Shown here: piece after piece, positions 1 to 10,252 of the stretch
Numbering within the stretch: the first letter of the stretch is position 1
Layout of the letters: the number at the start of each line of letters is the position of its first letter
NCBI GenBank assembly: GCA_002162075.1
Contig: CP021423.1
Coordinates: forward strand, 2,604,001 to 2,668,000
Source: Armatimonadetes bacterium Uphvl-Ar1
Lineage (GTDB): Bacteria > Armatimonadota > Fimbriimonadia > Fimbriimonadales > Fimbriimonadaceae
Length of the DNA stretch: 64,000 nt
Direction of reading: 5' to 3'
The notes under the pieces: model-generated
Told to the model about the DNA's origin: nothing
What the model saw: only the letters and a program-made list of their open reading frames with translations
Database searches by the model: none
Position numbers and translations under genes: made by a program

Positions 1-1448
1 GCTTTGAAAGCCAAGACCGGTCGCGGCTTTGACAATCCAATTTCAACTGTCTCATCTGGCGCCAATTCCGGCTGATCCGACCAGTACTTGCGGAAGGAAA
101 CTGTACTCCGAAGGAATGTGGAACTCCCCAACGTATCAGAGAACTTCGCTACATTGCCACCAATCTTGGTAATGTTGCTGTAACCGGGTTCCAAAGTCAG
201 CCTCAATGACTGTCCTTGCACCGGCTCAACTGACGGGGCTGCTGTTGTAATTTCGCCGCTCAAATTCAGCATGATGAGGTCACCATCCTGCTGAACAAAG
301 TCTTCAGTTGTCGTCGTGCGCAATGTAATCGTTTTGGTTGACTTCGCGGTCAAACCAACTGATGCCCGCGTTGTTTCTGTTAATTCACGACCGAAACGAA
401 GCTCAAAGCCCGTTTGTCGCTCGTCAAAAGAATCTTCCGTGTCGCCACTCGATCCCAAGAACCCGTTGCCCGTAAAGTTGTACACAACTCGACTGTAAAT
501 GCTCGCCGACATCGAGGTGCCAATTGCATCCATAAACCGATTGGAGAACGCAACCCGAGCGCTCGGACCGCCTCCAACCGTCGCCATTTCAAGTTCCAGA
601 CCAAGCGTCTGACCCATGCCCCGGAAGTTGTTTTCCGTGAAGCTCGCCGTTCCCACCAAACGACTCTGCGGGTCAAGCGCAACCCCCGCATTCAAAATTG
701 CGGTTCGTGCTTCCTTAAAGTTCAGTGTCAGATCAACCACTTCGGGGCGAGCACCAACGTCTTGGCGCCCTCCGACATCTTCAAACCAATACGTGTAGTA
801 AAGCTCCTCCATATCTCGAGTGATTTTCTGAATGTTAAACGGCTCGCCTGGTCTTGTTTTCATCACCCGTCGAATTGTCTCCGGCTTAGTTCGGCTCAAT
901 CCGTTCAAGGTGATATCGCCAACCACCGATTCCAAAATCTTTACGTTCAGCGTGCCTTCCGATTCCGCCAGCGGCCCGAATTGTTCGAAGTTGATGATGT
1001 ACCCCTTATCTGAGTACTTCTTTCGAATGGCTGTCGTGATGACCTGCGCCTTGTTGTTATTCCAAATCTGACCCAACTCTTGCTGTTCTTCAATCAAAGG
1101 CAACAAATCTTCATCTTTGAAGATCGTATTCCCCTCGATCCGGATTTCCTTGATGAGCGGATACTCCTTAATCTGGACAACCAAGTCTGCTTCTGTATCC
1201 CCAACATCCCGTCGCAATATCTGGACGGAACTAAAAAATCCGAGATTGAAAATTTCTTCCTCATCTCGGACAATTGCCGCCTGGTCAACGGGTTGGCCTG
1301 TCTTCAGCCGCATCACTCCCTGAATGCCAATATCGTTTACGTTCTTTAAACCCTCAATCGTAACGGTACGCACCGTTCTCGTGGTCTGCGCCATAGCTGC
1401 CCCGGCCAGCGCAACCAATGCTATTAATGAAATGAATCTTTGCGTCAA
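1..1448 (-). CDS. bamA: BamA/Omp85 outer membrane assembly factor, 3' end cut by window edge
   Basis: Inserts beta-barrel proteins into the outer membrane. The frame is open to base 1, so the last part of the barrel lies outside the window. An AGAGGG ribosome site five bases before a TTG at 1448 fixes the start. The frame then begins with a signal peptide ending 'GAAMAQT' near residue 21. POTRA-type repeats follow at roughly residues 23-250, recognisable by strands such as 'IKEIRIEGNTIFKDEDLL'. Barrel-type alternating sequence starts near residue 260 ('FTENNFRGMGQTL'). tamB lies 90 bases upstream on the same strand, the classic partner. There is no ATG near the start, so an ATG-only gene caller would miss the N-terminus. 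Family assignment is firm; the number of POTRA repeats is approximate. Confidence 0.9.
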   Translation of the reverse strand, partial: MTQRFISLIALVALAGAAMAQTTRTVRTVTIEGLKNVNDIGIQGVMRLKTGQPVDQAAIVRDEEEIFNLGFFSSVQILRRDVGDTEADLVVQIKEYPLIKEIRIEGNTIFKDEDLLPLIEEQQELGQIWNNNKAQVITTAIRKKYSDKGYIINFEQFGPLAESEGTLNVKILESVVGDITLNGLSRTKPETIRRVMKTRPGEPFNIQKITRDMEELYYTYWFEDVGGRQDVGARPEVVDLTLNFKEARTAILNAGVALDPQSRLVGTASFTENNFRGMGQTLGLELEMATVGGGPSARVAFSNRFMDAIGTSMSASIYSRVVYNFTGNGFLGSSGDTEDSFDERQTGFELRFGRELTETTRASVGLTAKSTKTITLRTTTTEDFVQQDGDLIMLNLSGEITTAAPSVEPVQGQSLRLTLEPGYSNITKIGGNVAKFSDTLGSSTFLRSTVSFRKYWSDQPELAPDETVEIGLSKPRPVLAFK

Positions 1449-1538
1449 GTGTGCCCTCTACCTGTTCTGATTGCTAGTTTAGACGGATGTGTCTCCGTCG
1501 CGTTATATCGCAGTAGGGACTTATCAACAAACCTTCCC

Positions 1539-4500
1539 CTAAAAACGGGTTGTCCAGGTCACGCCCACCTTCCAAGGCAACGTTTCCGTAGTTGAAATAT
1601 TGAACCGAGCACGAGATAGGAAGGGATCACGCGAAGGAGGACGGTAGCTGAGTCTCAGCTCAAATTTCAGCGGGTCATTCCCCTGTTGCGTGATCTGTCG
1701 CGATGCTTCCAAATACAATCCACGCGACATTTCTCGCCCCCCCCGTGCAATCGCACCATCGAACGGATTGTAATCCAATGCCAAATAGTCCAAATCCAAA
1801 GCCCGCGCCAGGCTTGTCGTCCACCCTTGCGTCAGGGTCGGAATCGCCAACGAGAAAATACTGCCCGTAAGTTGACTGCGATCAGTCCCCAAGGCTGAAC
1901 CAATCAACGACTCAATGAAATCGCGCTGACCAACAATCGCTCGAATCTCTTCAATTGACAAATCTGGCGGATCAGAAGTGCCATTGATTCGTACACCCTC
2001 TGGATTCAATAAGTTACCCTGAACTTGCAAATTTAATCGATAAGTCTGATATTCCCCACCCGATCTTCTCGCTGTGACGACCGTCCAACCTGACAAGTCA
2101 ATTTCCGCCCGCGCCTCACCGCCAAAACCAGATGTGACCAAAACTGTCCCCTCTTCCAAATTGACGCGGCTCGAAGGCAATGTCAAACTTCCCGATTCAA
2201 CCGTAAAAGGTGCCCGGATTTCAAGCGCCGAAAGTGATCCATTCAAGACCGTCGCCCCATTCAAACGCATATTTACAAGCGAAACATTGAGCTGAGAACC
2301 TGGAAGCGCTTCCAGTCTAAAATTGTCAAACCGGGGGTTGATTGCGAGCTCACCCGAACCACCACCTTCCGGAAAAGCAGGCGGCAGAGTGACATTTAAG
2401 TTTTGCCCCGTCAACCCACCTTGGATCACAGGTTCACCAACAGACCCTGCCAGCCGAACCTCTCCACTCAACGTTCCCGTAGTGGGGCTAGTTGCTTCAA
2501 AGAAAGCTGGTTCGCCAGCCCGCGCGGCGGGATTCGCCAATCGGATCTTTTCTGCAAACGCAAATCGATCAAATTTCAACGACGTCCCATCAAATGATGC
2601 ATCCATCAGGGCATCTAACGTAAAGTCTCCCTGTAAAAACTTCTGCAAATTAAGATCAGCAACAACGGCAATTGTTCCCCCAAGCGATCCATCTGCCGAA
2701 CCAGAAACCTTGACCGCCGATTCCGTCAACTCAACCGTCATCTTGGCGTTCTGGAGGGCTAAGTCTGTTCCATCAATTGCCAACCGTCCGCCCCCTCCGT
2801 CCGACCCCAAAAAGCTTGCTGAACCAGAAAGCTTAAACCCATCTCGATCCCCTGCCACCCCAAATCGCCCGGAAACTACCCCCTCGCTCCGTTCCAGATT
2901 AACCCCCGTCAAATACTCCGAAAATAGCTTGAGATCTCTACGTCCTAGATTCAAATCAGCCGTTGCCTGACCGGAAGGATTCTCGGCTAAAGCGGAGAGG
3001 GGATCATTACCACCAAATCTCCTTCAATTCCTCGGAACTTCAATTTCCCCAAAATATCAAACTGGTCGTTCGCAAATTCAATCCCGCTCAGATTAGCTTC
3101 AATAGGCAAGTCAATAAGTCTGCCCTCCTCCCCTCTAATCTGGACCCCCGAAACCTCCGCACTCGCCTGGCCAACCAAGTTCTTGGTGTCCCCCTCAACA
3201 ATAAAGTCAGCATTCACATCGGCATGAAACTCCGGTACATCCTCAGCCAAAAGTGATAGTACATAGGGATCAAATTCTACAAATCGTCCGGTTATGGAGA
3301 CGAAATCTGATTCTTCACTTCTCTTCCAATCTCCCTTAATCGTTGCAAGCGATTCCCGCCCGTCTTCTTCTGCCGGAATACGCCATTCCAGTTTTGCCAG
3401 CGTCACTTCGTTTGCCGACCCCACCCCCTGCAACTCAATATTCCCCAACTGCCTTCCGAGCGACTCAAACTTCTGCCCAACCAAACTTCGTACATCAACC
3501 CGCCAATCTTCGCCAGATTTATTGAAGGCAATTTCTGCTGAAACCAGTCCTTCCAAATCTCGCACCACCCGCTCACTTTGAATATCCGGCAATCGAATCT
3601 GACGACTTGCCGCCCGCAACACCCCGGCAACCTCCAAATTGGTAACCCAAAGCTCCCCTCTTACATCCCCAGATTCCAACCCATAGATTGCTTCTGGCAC
3701 CTCAACCAATCCTTGCAAGGAGCTCAAACCACCGCTTAGCGTGACCAAGCCGTCGCGAATCCCGACTTGCAAAACACCTGAACCAGCATCAAAGTCGTTG
3801 ACCTCAGTTCCCTCAAATCGAAGAGTTGAACTGCCAACCCACGCCCCCGTCGCATCTGTTTCAAAAATCCCCTCGCCGTCCACCTCCCCCGCAAGCTCAA
3901 CTAACTCCTGATCAACGGGCAATTTGTCTAACGGTAAATTCTCTATTGCAAATTCCACCCTCCCGGTGCCCGATGCGATTCCAACCATGCCGCTTGCTGA
4001 TACTGTCCCAGCTCCAATTTTAGCGACCGCATTCTCAAACTGCACCTGGCTTCCGTTTACCTTGAGATCAGCGACAACCCCTGCAAGCTCAACTCCTTCA
4101 ACAAGGATGTCCCGTCCCGTCATCCGGCCCGATAGCAATGGTTCTGAAATCGTTCCCGAGAGCGTCACCTCTTCCGCCCCAATCTTCCCGACGATGGGTA
4201 ATTGAGGAACCAAATCAGCTACAAACAGATCGTTGCCACGCAAAAGCCCAGTCAACCGTTGACTATCCAACTCCAACTGGACATTTCCCGTAATCGCTCC
4301 CAGACCATAAGCGACATTTAAATCTCTCGCTGTCACTTGGTTACCCGAATAAATCAGAGTCGCCGTTCCTTTCGGAATCGAAACTTCTCCGACCGAAACA
4401 TCCAGAACCGTCGAATCAATCATAACAATTGGTTCTGCTACCCTTCCCGTGATCCGGCCCGATCCGTAACCAACCCCCGGACTTGATCTTGCCAAGCCGA

Positions 4501-6126
4501 TAAGTCCATTCCTGCCAGATCAACTTCCAAATCAAGCGTCTGCGAATCAGTCAAGATTCGGCCGGTTAGACTCGCTGTGCCTGTCGGCCCACTCAAAACG
4601 CCTCGTTCTACTTGGGCGACATTATTCTTCCAAAGCACCCTCCCATCAACATCTCCCAGCAAAACATCTCTGTCCGATAGGTTCAGATTTGCCACACCCG
4701 TCAAATCAACCATCACTTCCGGTTTCGCCGGCGTTCCCGAAATCAAAGCCTGACTTCTGCCTGCCACGACGACCTTGCCTGATTCAAACGGAAATTCCAA
4801 CCGCACCAACCGATCACCGTCTGTCAGCAGAATTCCCGTGACAAAGTTTCCGCGGAAATTCTCTGTCACCCAACCACTCACCGGTGTCCCTCGCCAAACT
4901 GCCTTGTCCACCACGACGCTCACGACTTCCGAATTAGCGATCACGTTGCCACCCAACTTCTGCGCCGATTCCCCCGCAAATCGCAAATCTCCCAATGTCC
5001 AGTTCCCGTTGAATGAAAACTTCTCGTTCAGGATCGATGCCGAACCATCAAACACGCCTCGCTCAAACCCCACATCTCTAGGGATCGCCCGCCGGACAAC
5101 TGGCCACAAAGTCGCCGGACGGCTCACTTCGACCCGCAACTTCCCCGATGCCGCAAATTTGTCTTTCCAACTGATTGGCCCGTCCCAAGTCAAACTCTGA
5201 CCAACTCCGGCGACTCTTGCCGACAAATCCATTGCCCCTGGGTACAGATCGATTTTTGCCGTGACCGCAGACCGATCAAGGAAATCAGGGTGCCTCACCC
5301 CCACACCCGTGACCGCCAAACTTCCTCGATAATCTCCGAGTCCTTTTGCATCGCCCGACAACACCAAATTGCCTTCGGCACTGAGCGATTCAGCTTGCCA
5401 CGGCTTCAGTTCAGTTACAAGCTCTTTCGGTAACCACCGCTCCAAAGTCGGGCGAGCTTGCCGCAGGTTCAGCCGCATCTCTGTCAGGTCAATTCGATAG
5501 CGATTTTCCAAATCGATTTGCCCACCAAGACGTGAAGAAAGCGTATTTCCCCATTCCAGATCCGAGGCAATGACGTTGAGCATTCCGTCGGTCGAAAAAT
5601 CCACATTCCGTAGTACAAACTCATCGACCAATTGCGGACTCTGACTCTCATCAATCAGCCTGACTCTGGCTCGGTTCAGGGTCACGAAAATCGGTTGGGG
5701 CACCGCGTTAGGGTCATCGGGTGGGAGCAAGTCAAATGCCGTAAATGAACCATCCGTACGCCGTCGAATCGTAGCATCCACATCTAAGAGCTGAACCTGA
5801 ACTGTTCCCGCAAGTCTTTGAACCCGAACCTTTTTAACTCGCCCAATTTCCTCACCATTCAAACCAAGAACGGCAACCTCGTACGCCTCAACACTTTGGG
5901 TGACCGGATCAATTGAATAGCTCTCCGACTTCAGACGCACTGCACCGTTTCGACCCATGTAAGTGAAATCAAAACCCGTCCCAGGAGCCGCCAAAACCTC
6001 CAAGCACCCAAAGAGATAAAGCCCGGACATAAAGAGCAATATCAAAGCCGGGATCCAAGCGACCAAAAGCCGCCCAACTCCCAAAAAACCGCGCCAAACC
6101 GCGTCTTTGACTCGCTTCAAACTCAA
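1539..6126 (-). CDS. tamB: TamB-like translocation/assembly module protein (DUF490), split by two apparent frameshifts
   Basis: Inner-membrane-anchored periplasmic protein of the TamB/AsmA type, thought to bridge the envelope for outer-membrane protein or lipid transport. The N-terminus has one membrane anchor (about residues 20-45, 'LLVAWIPALILLFMSGLYLF') followed by a very long beta-rich repeat region. The C-terminal DUF490-like end finishes with a terminal Phe ('VGVTWTTRF'). The frame breaks twice: at a run of five C (4474-4478) and between about 3003 and 3020. Adding one base at each gives an uninterrupted protein of about 1529 residues, within the family's range. The unbroken pieces are 4438-6126, 2987-4495 and 1539-2954. 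bamA follows directly. The breaks look like consensus errors, but a real pseudogene cannot be excluded from sequence alone. Confidence 0.82.
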
Positions 6127-6145
6127 AATCTAAACCTAAGACGCG

Positions 6146-6619
6146 TCAACCTCTTTCATCAGTCCTCGAATCCACCAAGTATTGTGAGAAATGTTCGACA
6201 TGGTAACTGTCGTGCCCCACCAGAATCATGCACAGATCACCCACCGTGAGTTCGCCAATCTGTGGGTGATTCACCCCCACTGTAAAATCCTCAATGCTCT
6301 TAACCAAATCCACAGTGATTCGCCGCTCATCCGAAAATTTTTGCGCTTCTTCCACCGGATCACTCTCAGCGTAGTTCATTTCGACCGCTCTGGCTTCTTC
6401 GTCGAGCGGTGTTATCGTTGCCCCTGGCTCCCGGAGAGCAAGCTCAATTCGCCCCCGCATGATCGGCTCCCAATCTGCCATGTGCGCGACCGCCTCCCGA
6501 AAGCTAAACCGATCCTCATCTGTGACCCGATCCCAATCTGATGGGTCAATCGCCATGACGATTCGCTCAATTGTCTGAGGTGACGCTTCAAGTGCCGGAA
6601 TCAAATAAGGGTTCGTCAT
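6146..6619 (-). CDS. DinB-like four-helix protein
   Basis: 157 residues, the usual size of the DinB/YfiT-like superfamily of metal-binding four-helix proteins, many of which are thiol-dependent transferases. Possible metal ligands are the histidine in 'AVAHMADWE' (about residue 46) and those in 'GHDSYHVEHFSQYL' near the C-terminus, matching the family's spaced His pattern. The start codon overlaps the stop of the upstream MFS gene by four bases, so the two are probably co-translated. The substrate is unknown. Confidence 0.72.
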   Translation of the reverse strand: MTNPYLIPALEASPQTIERIVMAIDPSDWDRVTDEDRFSFREAVAHMADWEPIMRGRIELALREPGATITPLDEEARAVEMNYAESDPVEEAQKFSDERRITVDLVKSIEDFTVGVNHPQIGELTVGDLCMILVGHDSYHVEHFSQYLVDSRTDERG

Positions 6620-7806
6620 GCCTCCAGTTTAGCCGCCCTGGGCAGGGCCAGCGGAGCCATGAACGCAACCAAAACACAAATGCCACCCGCAAACAAATAT
6701 GGCAGCGGTGACCAAAAATCGAAGAGGGCTCCCCCCACGAGCGGACCAAGCATAAACCCAACACTCCGTGCCGATTGGATAACCCCAAAAACCTCGCCTT
6801 GCCGATCCTCACTCACCGCCTTACTGCACAGCCCATTAACCGTAGGATTGGCCACGCTCGTCCCCACTGCATAAAGAAAACTCGCCAAAAACAACCCGGA
6901 CAAGCCTGGCGCAAACGGGGTCATTGCCAAACCGATCCCTTGTAGCAAATATGAACCGACCAACAAAACCGGATCTTTTACATATTTGATAATCACCCCC
7001 AAAACCACCGCTTGAATCACCAAACCAATCACTGCCTCAAAGCTAAAAAGCATCCCAAATTCTCTCTGTCCATAACTCCAAGTCTGATCCAAGAGCCGAG
7101 CAAATGTCCCCTCCAAAGCGGAGAGGGAAAACCAAGCCGCGCCCGCCAATACAACGAGCGGCAGCAACCTAGGAAACTCCCTAACCAGAGGGCCAAACCC
7201 AAACTTCCGCCGAGTCCCGACTTCTGCCGCCCGGCCGAAGTGACCAAACCTCCACACCAAAAAAGCCCCCGTCAAGGACATTCCCATACCAATCCATCCC
7301 ACCCACTGAGACCCCAGATACTCCGCCACAAAACCACCAATCGCTGGCCCACAAATCAAACCAACGCTCTGCGCCGCACTCATCTTCCCGAGGGCTGCCG
7401 TCCTGACCTCCTCCCTCGAACCATCCGCAATACTCGCTTGGGCAACCGCAACATTCGCACCTCCCAGACCCGCAAGGATACGACTCAAAAGCAAAATTGG
7501 ACTTGACCATGCGATGGCATAAATCCCCATGCTCAGAGCGCTCAGTAATGTACAGCCCAAGAACACCCGCTTTCGGCCCCAAACATCACTCTTGGCTCCC
7601 CATATCGGACTGACAAAAAACTGCACTATGAACATGCTCGACAATATAAATCCAATCAAAACCCCAACCGACAAGAACGGTGGCAACTGCCAATTTTCCC
7701 GCTCCAAAAACGCCTCCGCCCGAAGCTGAATATCCGGAATAATCATCGTGAAACCCGCCAGATCCAATCCCACCGCAACGATGAGTGGCCAAGTCCCCCG
7801 ATTCAT
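6616..7806 (-). CDS. Major facilitator superfamily transporter (drug/metabolite exporter type)
   Basis: 396 residues with about twelve hydrophobic segments. The N-terminal half contains MFS motif A, 'GAKSDVWGRKRVFLG' (about residues 75-89), between TM2 and TM3, and 'RILAGLGGANVAVAQA' as the TM4 motif. The arrangement resembles the TetA/multidrug H+ antiporter group, so export of a small molecule is the best guess; the substrate cannot be read from the sequence. It is the first gene of a two-gene unit with the DinB-like gene (ATGA overlap at 6616-6619). Confidence 0.85.
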   Translation of the reverse strand: MNRGTWPLIVAVGLDLAGFTMIIPDIQLRAEAFLERENWQLPPFLSVGVLIGFILSSMFIVQFFVSPIWGAKSDVWGRKRVFLGCTLLSALSMGIYAIAWSSPILLLSRILAGLGGANVAVAQASIADGSREEVRTAALGKMSAAQSVGLICGPAIGGFVAEYLGSQWVGWIGMGMSLTGAFLVWRFGHFGRAAEVGTRRKFGFGPLVREFPRLLPLVVLAGAAWFSLSALEGTFARLLDQTWSYGQREFGMLFSFEAVIGLVIQAVVLGVIIKYVKDPVLLVGSYLLQGIGLAMTPFAPGLSGLFLASFLYAVGTSVANPTVNGLCSKAVSEDRQGEVFGVIQSARSVGFMLGPLVGGALFDFWSPLPYLFAGGICVLVAFMAPLALPRAAKLEA

Positions 7807-7861
7807 CGGGCAAGTCTAACCCAACACGTCAATCCCTAGTTCAACCTCGTTGCACTAAAGT

Positions 7862-8551
7862 TCACCAAGCTGGCTTATCCGTTCCCACTGGCTGGAAGAA
7901 GAAACATCCACTGGTCATCTTCTCCGGCACCATTTTGAAATCGGTAGGCTCGGATTCTTTCCCCGTCATTTCACTCAAGAGTTTGTTCAACTCCGTAAGC
8001 ATTGCCCTGCTGTAACCCGGCCAAACCTTCTGAATCACACCCTCTCGGTCAAAAAGATAAACGTAAACTGATTGCTTCGCACCAAAAGCTCGAAATACTT
8101 TGTCATCGGTACTCGAAAGAATCGGATATGGCACCATGAAGTCCGTCTTGAACTTCTTCCCCCCTTTAGCATCGACATCAATAATCCCAAAAAACTTCAC
8201 TGCTGGCCCGTAGTACAGCGACATACTGGTCCAAAAGGGTTGAGATTCAATTGAGCATGGACATCCATCTTTAGTCATCACCAAAACCGATGGTTGACCA
8301 CCTATCAAACCACTTGAACCCATCTCAATCCCCTCACTATCCACCAATGAAAATTCTGGCCCTTTTTTACCAATAAAGGATTCCGCGTTGACCTCCATTT
8401 CTTTGGTCACGGGATGCCGTGGTACCTCTTGGATGTTGTACGAATTGCTCTCAACCCCGACCGCCATTGGTTCCCGATTCATGATTACAAGAGACACACC
8501 GACTAAACCAACCGTCAAAATTCCAACAACAATCGGGAGCGGCTTCACCAT
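7862..8551 (-). CDS. Membrane-anchored thioredoxin-fold/redoxin protein
   Basis: 229 residues: an N-terminal membrane anchor or uncleaved signal (about residues 5-25), then an AhpC/TSA-like redoxin fold starting 'GKKGPEFSLVDSEG'. A cysteine pair in 'KDGCPCSIESQPFW' (about residues 95-97) follows the first beta strand, where redoxins carry their active cysteine. It probably acts as a periplasmic peroxiredoxin or thiol reductase. It is divergent from the selenoprotein gene 61 bases away, which is also a thioredoxin-fold redox protein, so the two may share a redox function. Confidence 0.7.
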   Translation of the reverse strand: MVKPLPIVVGILTVGLVGVSLVIMNREPMAVGVESNSYNIQEVPRHPVTKEMEVNAESFIGKKGPEFSLVDSEGIEMGSSGLIGGQPSVLVMTKDGCPCSIESQPFWTSMSLYYGPAVKFFGIIDVDAKGGKKFKTDFMVPYPILSSTDDKVFRAFGAKQSVYVYLFDREGVIQKVWPGYSRAMLTELNKLLSEMTGKESEPTDFKMVPEKMTSGCFFFQPVGTDKPAW

Positions 8552-8612
8552 GACTTAATTCTACGTTGCAATCGCAGCTCGCAGTGGGGATGAAACCTGC
8601 CAAAATAGGGCC

Positions 8613-8849
8613 ATGAACAAACTCACTATCGAATATTGCGTCCGCTGAAACTACATGCCTCACGCCGCCAGGTTGGCGGAACTCTTTCTCACCGAATTCA
8701 ATCTCGAAACCGAGTACATCAAAGGCGATCACGGAATCCTTGAAGTCAAACACGGCGACGAAATCGTCTACACAAATCGCCAAAATCTCGGCTACAAACC
8801 CACAAATGAAGAAGCCCGAGCCGCGATGCAAGCCCACCTCAATAGGTAA
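8613..8849 (+). CDS. SelW/Rdx-type selenoprotein, in-frame TGA = selenocysteine
   Basis: A 78-residue protein if the TGA at 8646-8648 is read as selenocysteine (codon 12). It begins 'MNKLTIEYCVRU', then 'NYMPHAARLAELFLTEF', giving the CxxU redox motif of the SelT/SelW/SelH (Rdx) thioredoxin-fold family right after the first beta strand. The tyrosine, proline and alanine positions after U also match the family. The rest ('GILEVKHGDEIVYTNRQ') fits its beta-beta-alpha end. A G+C-rich hairpin at the position expected for a bacterial SECIS lies downstream of the TGA. The family is thought to be a small thiol/selenol oxidoreductase. A standard gene caller would start at 8655 and lose the active site. 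It requires selA, selB, selC and selD elsewhere in the genome; none are in this window. Confidence 0.85.
8646..8680 (+). promoter_or_regulatory. Putative bacterial SECIS element of the SelW-like gene
   Basis: After the TGA (8646-8648) the RNA can form a five-pair all-G/C stem, 8665-8669 (CCGCC) with 8675-8679 (GGCGG), closing an AGGUU loop. The loop has a G in its first two bases and begins 22 bases after the UGA, within the spacing known for bacterial SECIS elements, which recruit SelB. The fold was seen by eye; no energy was computed. Confidence 0.6.
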
Positions 8850-8923
8850 CAAAGCCCCGGTATCAAAAAAATCTGACACCCAATCCCTGCCTAAACGTAA
8901 TCATCCATAGGGCACCTACCATT

Positions 8924-10075
8924 ATGAAAGCCGGAAGCGTCATCCTCGTCGGTCTCGGATTGTTCGGCACTGTATTTGCCGCCAGTCTCCTCGCGTTTAA
9001 CTTTGCCAATCTCGGTGCGGTCAATTCCAAATCCCCTATCATCGTCAATACCAATTCGGCCCCAACCCTCGCCGTTCAAAACGCAGCCAAGGCCCTCCCC
9101 GATTTCACCGCCGCTGCTGAGCAGATCCTCCCGAGTATCGTCAGTATCACAACCCTTGCCGAAGGAGAAAACTGGTTCGGTGAGCGATTCGTCCAGCCCT
9201 CTGGTTCAGGCTCAGGAGTCGTCCTCAGCAAATCGGGACACATCGTCACCAATAATCACGTCGTCACTTCCGGAGGGCGTCGGATGGCCGACCGAATAAT
9301 CGTCAAGTTCAGCGACGGAGAAACATCTGAAGCCAAAGTCATTGGCACCGACCCCCGTTCCGATATCGCCGTTCTCAAAGTGGAGCGTAAGGATCTCACA
9401 CCGATCGCGGTCGGAGATTCGGAGGCTCTTAAGGTCGGTCAATGGGTCGTCGCCGCCGGAAATCCGCTCGGATTCGAACAAACCGTCAGTGTCGGAATAG
9501 TCTCCAGCAAGGGCCGACCCCTCAAAACCGACGACTACGCAATTTTTGTTGACGGCATTCAAACTGATGCCGCCATCAACCAAGGCAACTCCGGTGGTGC
9601 CCTCTGCGATGCCCAAGGTCGCCTTGTTGGGATCAACACCATGATCGCATCTACCGACCAGGGCAGCATCGGGATCGGTTTCGCCATCCCCGTCAACCGA
9701 GTACAAGAAGTCGTAGATGAAATCCTCAAATTCGGAGCCGCTCGATACGGTCGTATCGGGATCGCCGTTCGGTCTGATTCCAGCATTCTTGGTCTCAGCC
9801 AAATCCGGGATCGTCTCCGCCGCCAAGTAGGTGCCGAAAAAGACCCTCCCAGCCAAGGCGTTATCGTAAGTCAGGTCTACCAAGGCCCAGCTGCGGAAGC
9901 CGGAATTCGGCCCCTCGATGTCATCACCAAAATTGACAGCAAACCCATGTCCTCAACCGAAGACTATCAGGTTTTTATGGCAGACAAGAAGCCGGGGCAA
10001 ACCCTCAAAATCGAGTACTGGTCACGCGGCGAAACCCGATCAGCCAATCTCACATTAGTCGACGCGCAAATCTAA
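8924..10075 (+). CDS. htrA: HtrA/DegP-family periplasmic serine protease
   Basis: 383-residue trypsin-like protease with one PDZ domain. An N-terminal membrane segment (residues 4-30) targets it to the periplasm. The catalytic triad is visible: His112 in 'VTNNHVV', Asp147 in 'DPRSDIAVL' and Ser223 in 'QGNSGGAL'. The PDZ domain covers about residues 285-380 ('GVIVSQVYQGPAAEAGI'). The length and single PDZ resemble the DegS/HhoA group. These proteases remove or sense misfolded envelope proteins. The gene stands alone, 74 bases after the selenoprotein. Confidence 0.93.
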   Translation: MKAGSVILVGLGLFGTVFAASLLAFNFANLGAVNSKSPIIVNTNSAPTLAVQNAAKALPDFTAAAEQILPSIVSITTLAEGENWFGERFVQPSGSGSGVVLSKSGHIVTNNHVVTSGGRRMADRIIVKFSDGETSEAKVIGTDPRSDIAVLKVERKDLTPIAVGDSEALKVGQWVVAAGNPLGFEQTVSVGIVSSKGRPLKTDDYAIFVDGIQTDAAINQGNSGGALCDAQGRLVGINTMIASTDQGSIGIGFAIPVNRVQEVVDEILKFGAARYGRIGIAVRSDSSILGLSQIRDRLRRQVGAEKDPPSQGVIVSQVYQGPAAEAGIRPLDVITKIDSKPMSSTEDYQVFMADKKPGQTLKIEYWSRGETRSANLTLVDAQI

Positions 10076-10114
10076 AAATGGCCCTTGGCCCGCTTTTTGC
10101 CTTTGACTTCTTGC

Positions 10115-10252
10115 GTGAAGCGCACAACTCTTTTCCTTGCGATCAGCACCCTTTCACTCATCCTTGGGGGATGCGGCGGCAATGACCCCCTGAAAACAAC
10201 CATCGACCCTGGGCACACAACAACCATCACCACCCATCACATCAGCAATTGA
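10115..10252 (+). CDS. Very small putative lipoprotein
   Basis: A 45-codon frame starting with GTG at 10115 (or in-frame TTG at 10103). It begins 'MKRTTLFLAISTLSLILGGC', a textbook lipoprotein signal: basic N-terminus, hydrophobic core and an LGGC lipobox at residues 17-20. The mature part is only 25 residues and ends in a Thr/His-rich tail. There is no clear ribosome site. It overlaps the 3' end of the convergent sirtuin gene by 16 bases. It could be a real small lipoprotein or the remnant of a longer gene; no function can be given. Confidence 0.45.
   Translation: MKRTTLFLAISTLSLILGGCGGNDPLKTTIDPGHTTTITTHHISN

Noticed and set aside
1516-1524. DnaA box (TTATCAACA) between bamA and tamB
   Set aside because: A single one-mismatch 9-mer far from any origin feature is expected by chance.
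8646-8648. TGA read as a true stop, making the small gene a pseudogene
   Set aside because: The TGA falls exactly at the redox position of the family's CxxU motif, the frame is otherwise intact and a SECIS-like hairpin follows.
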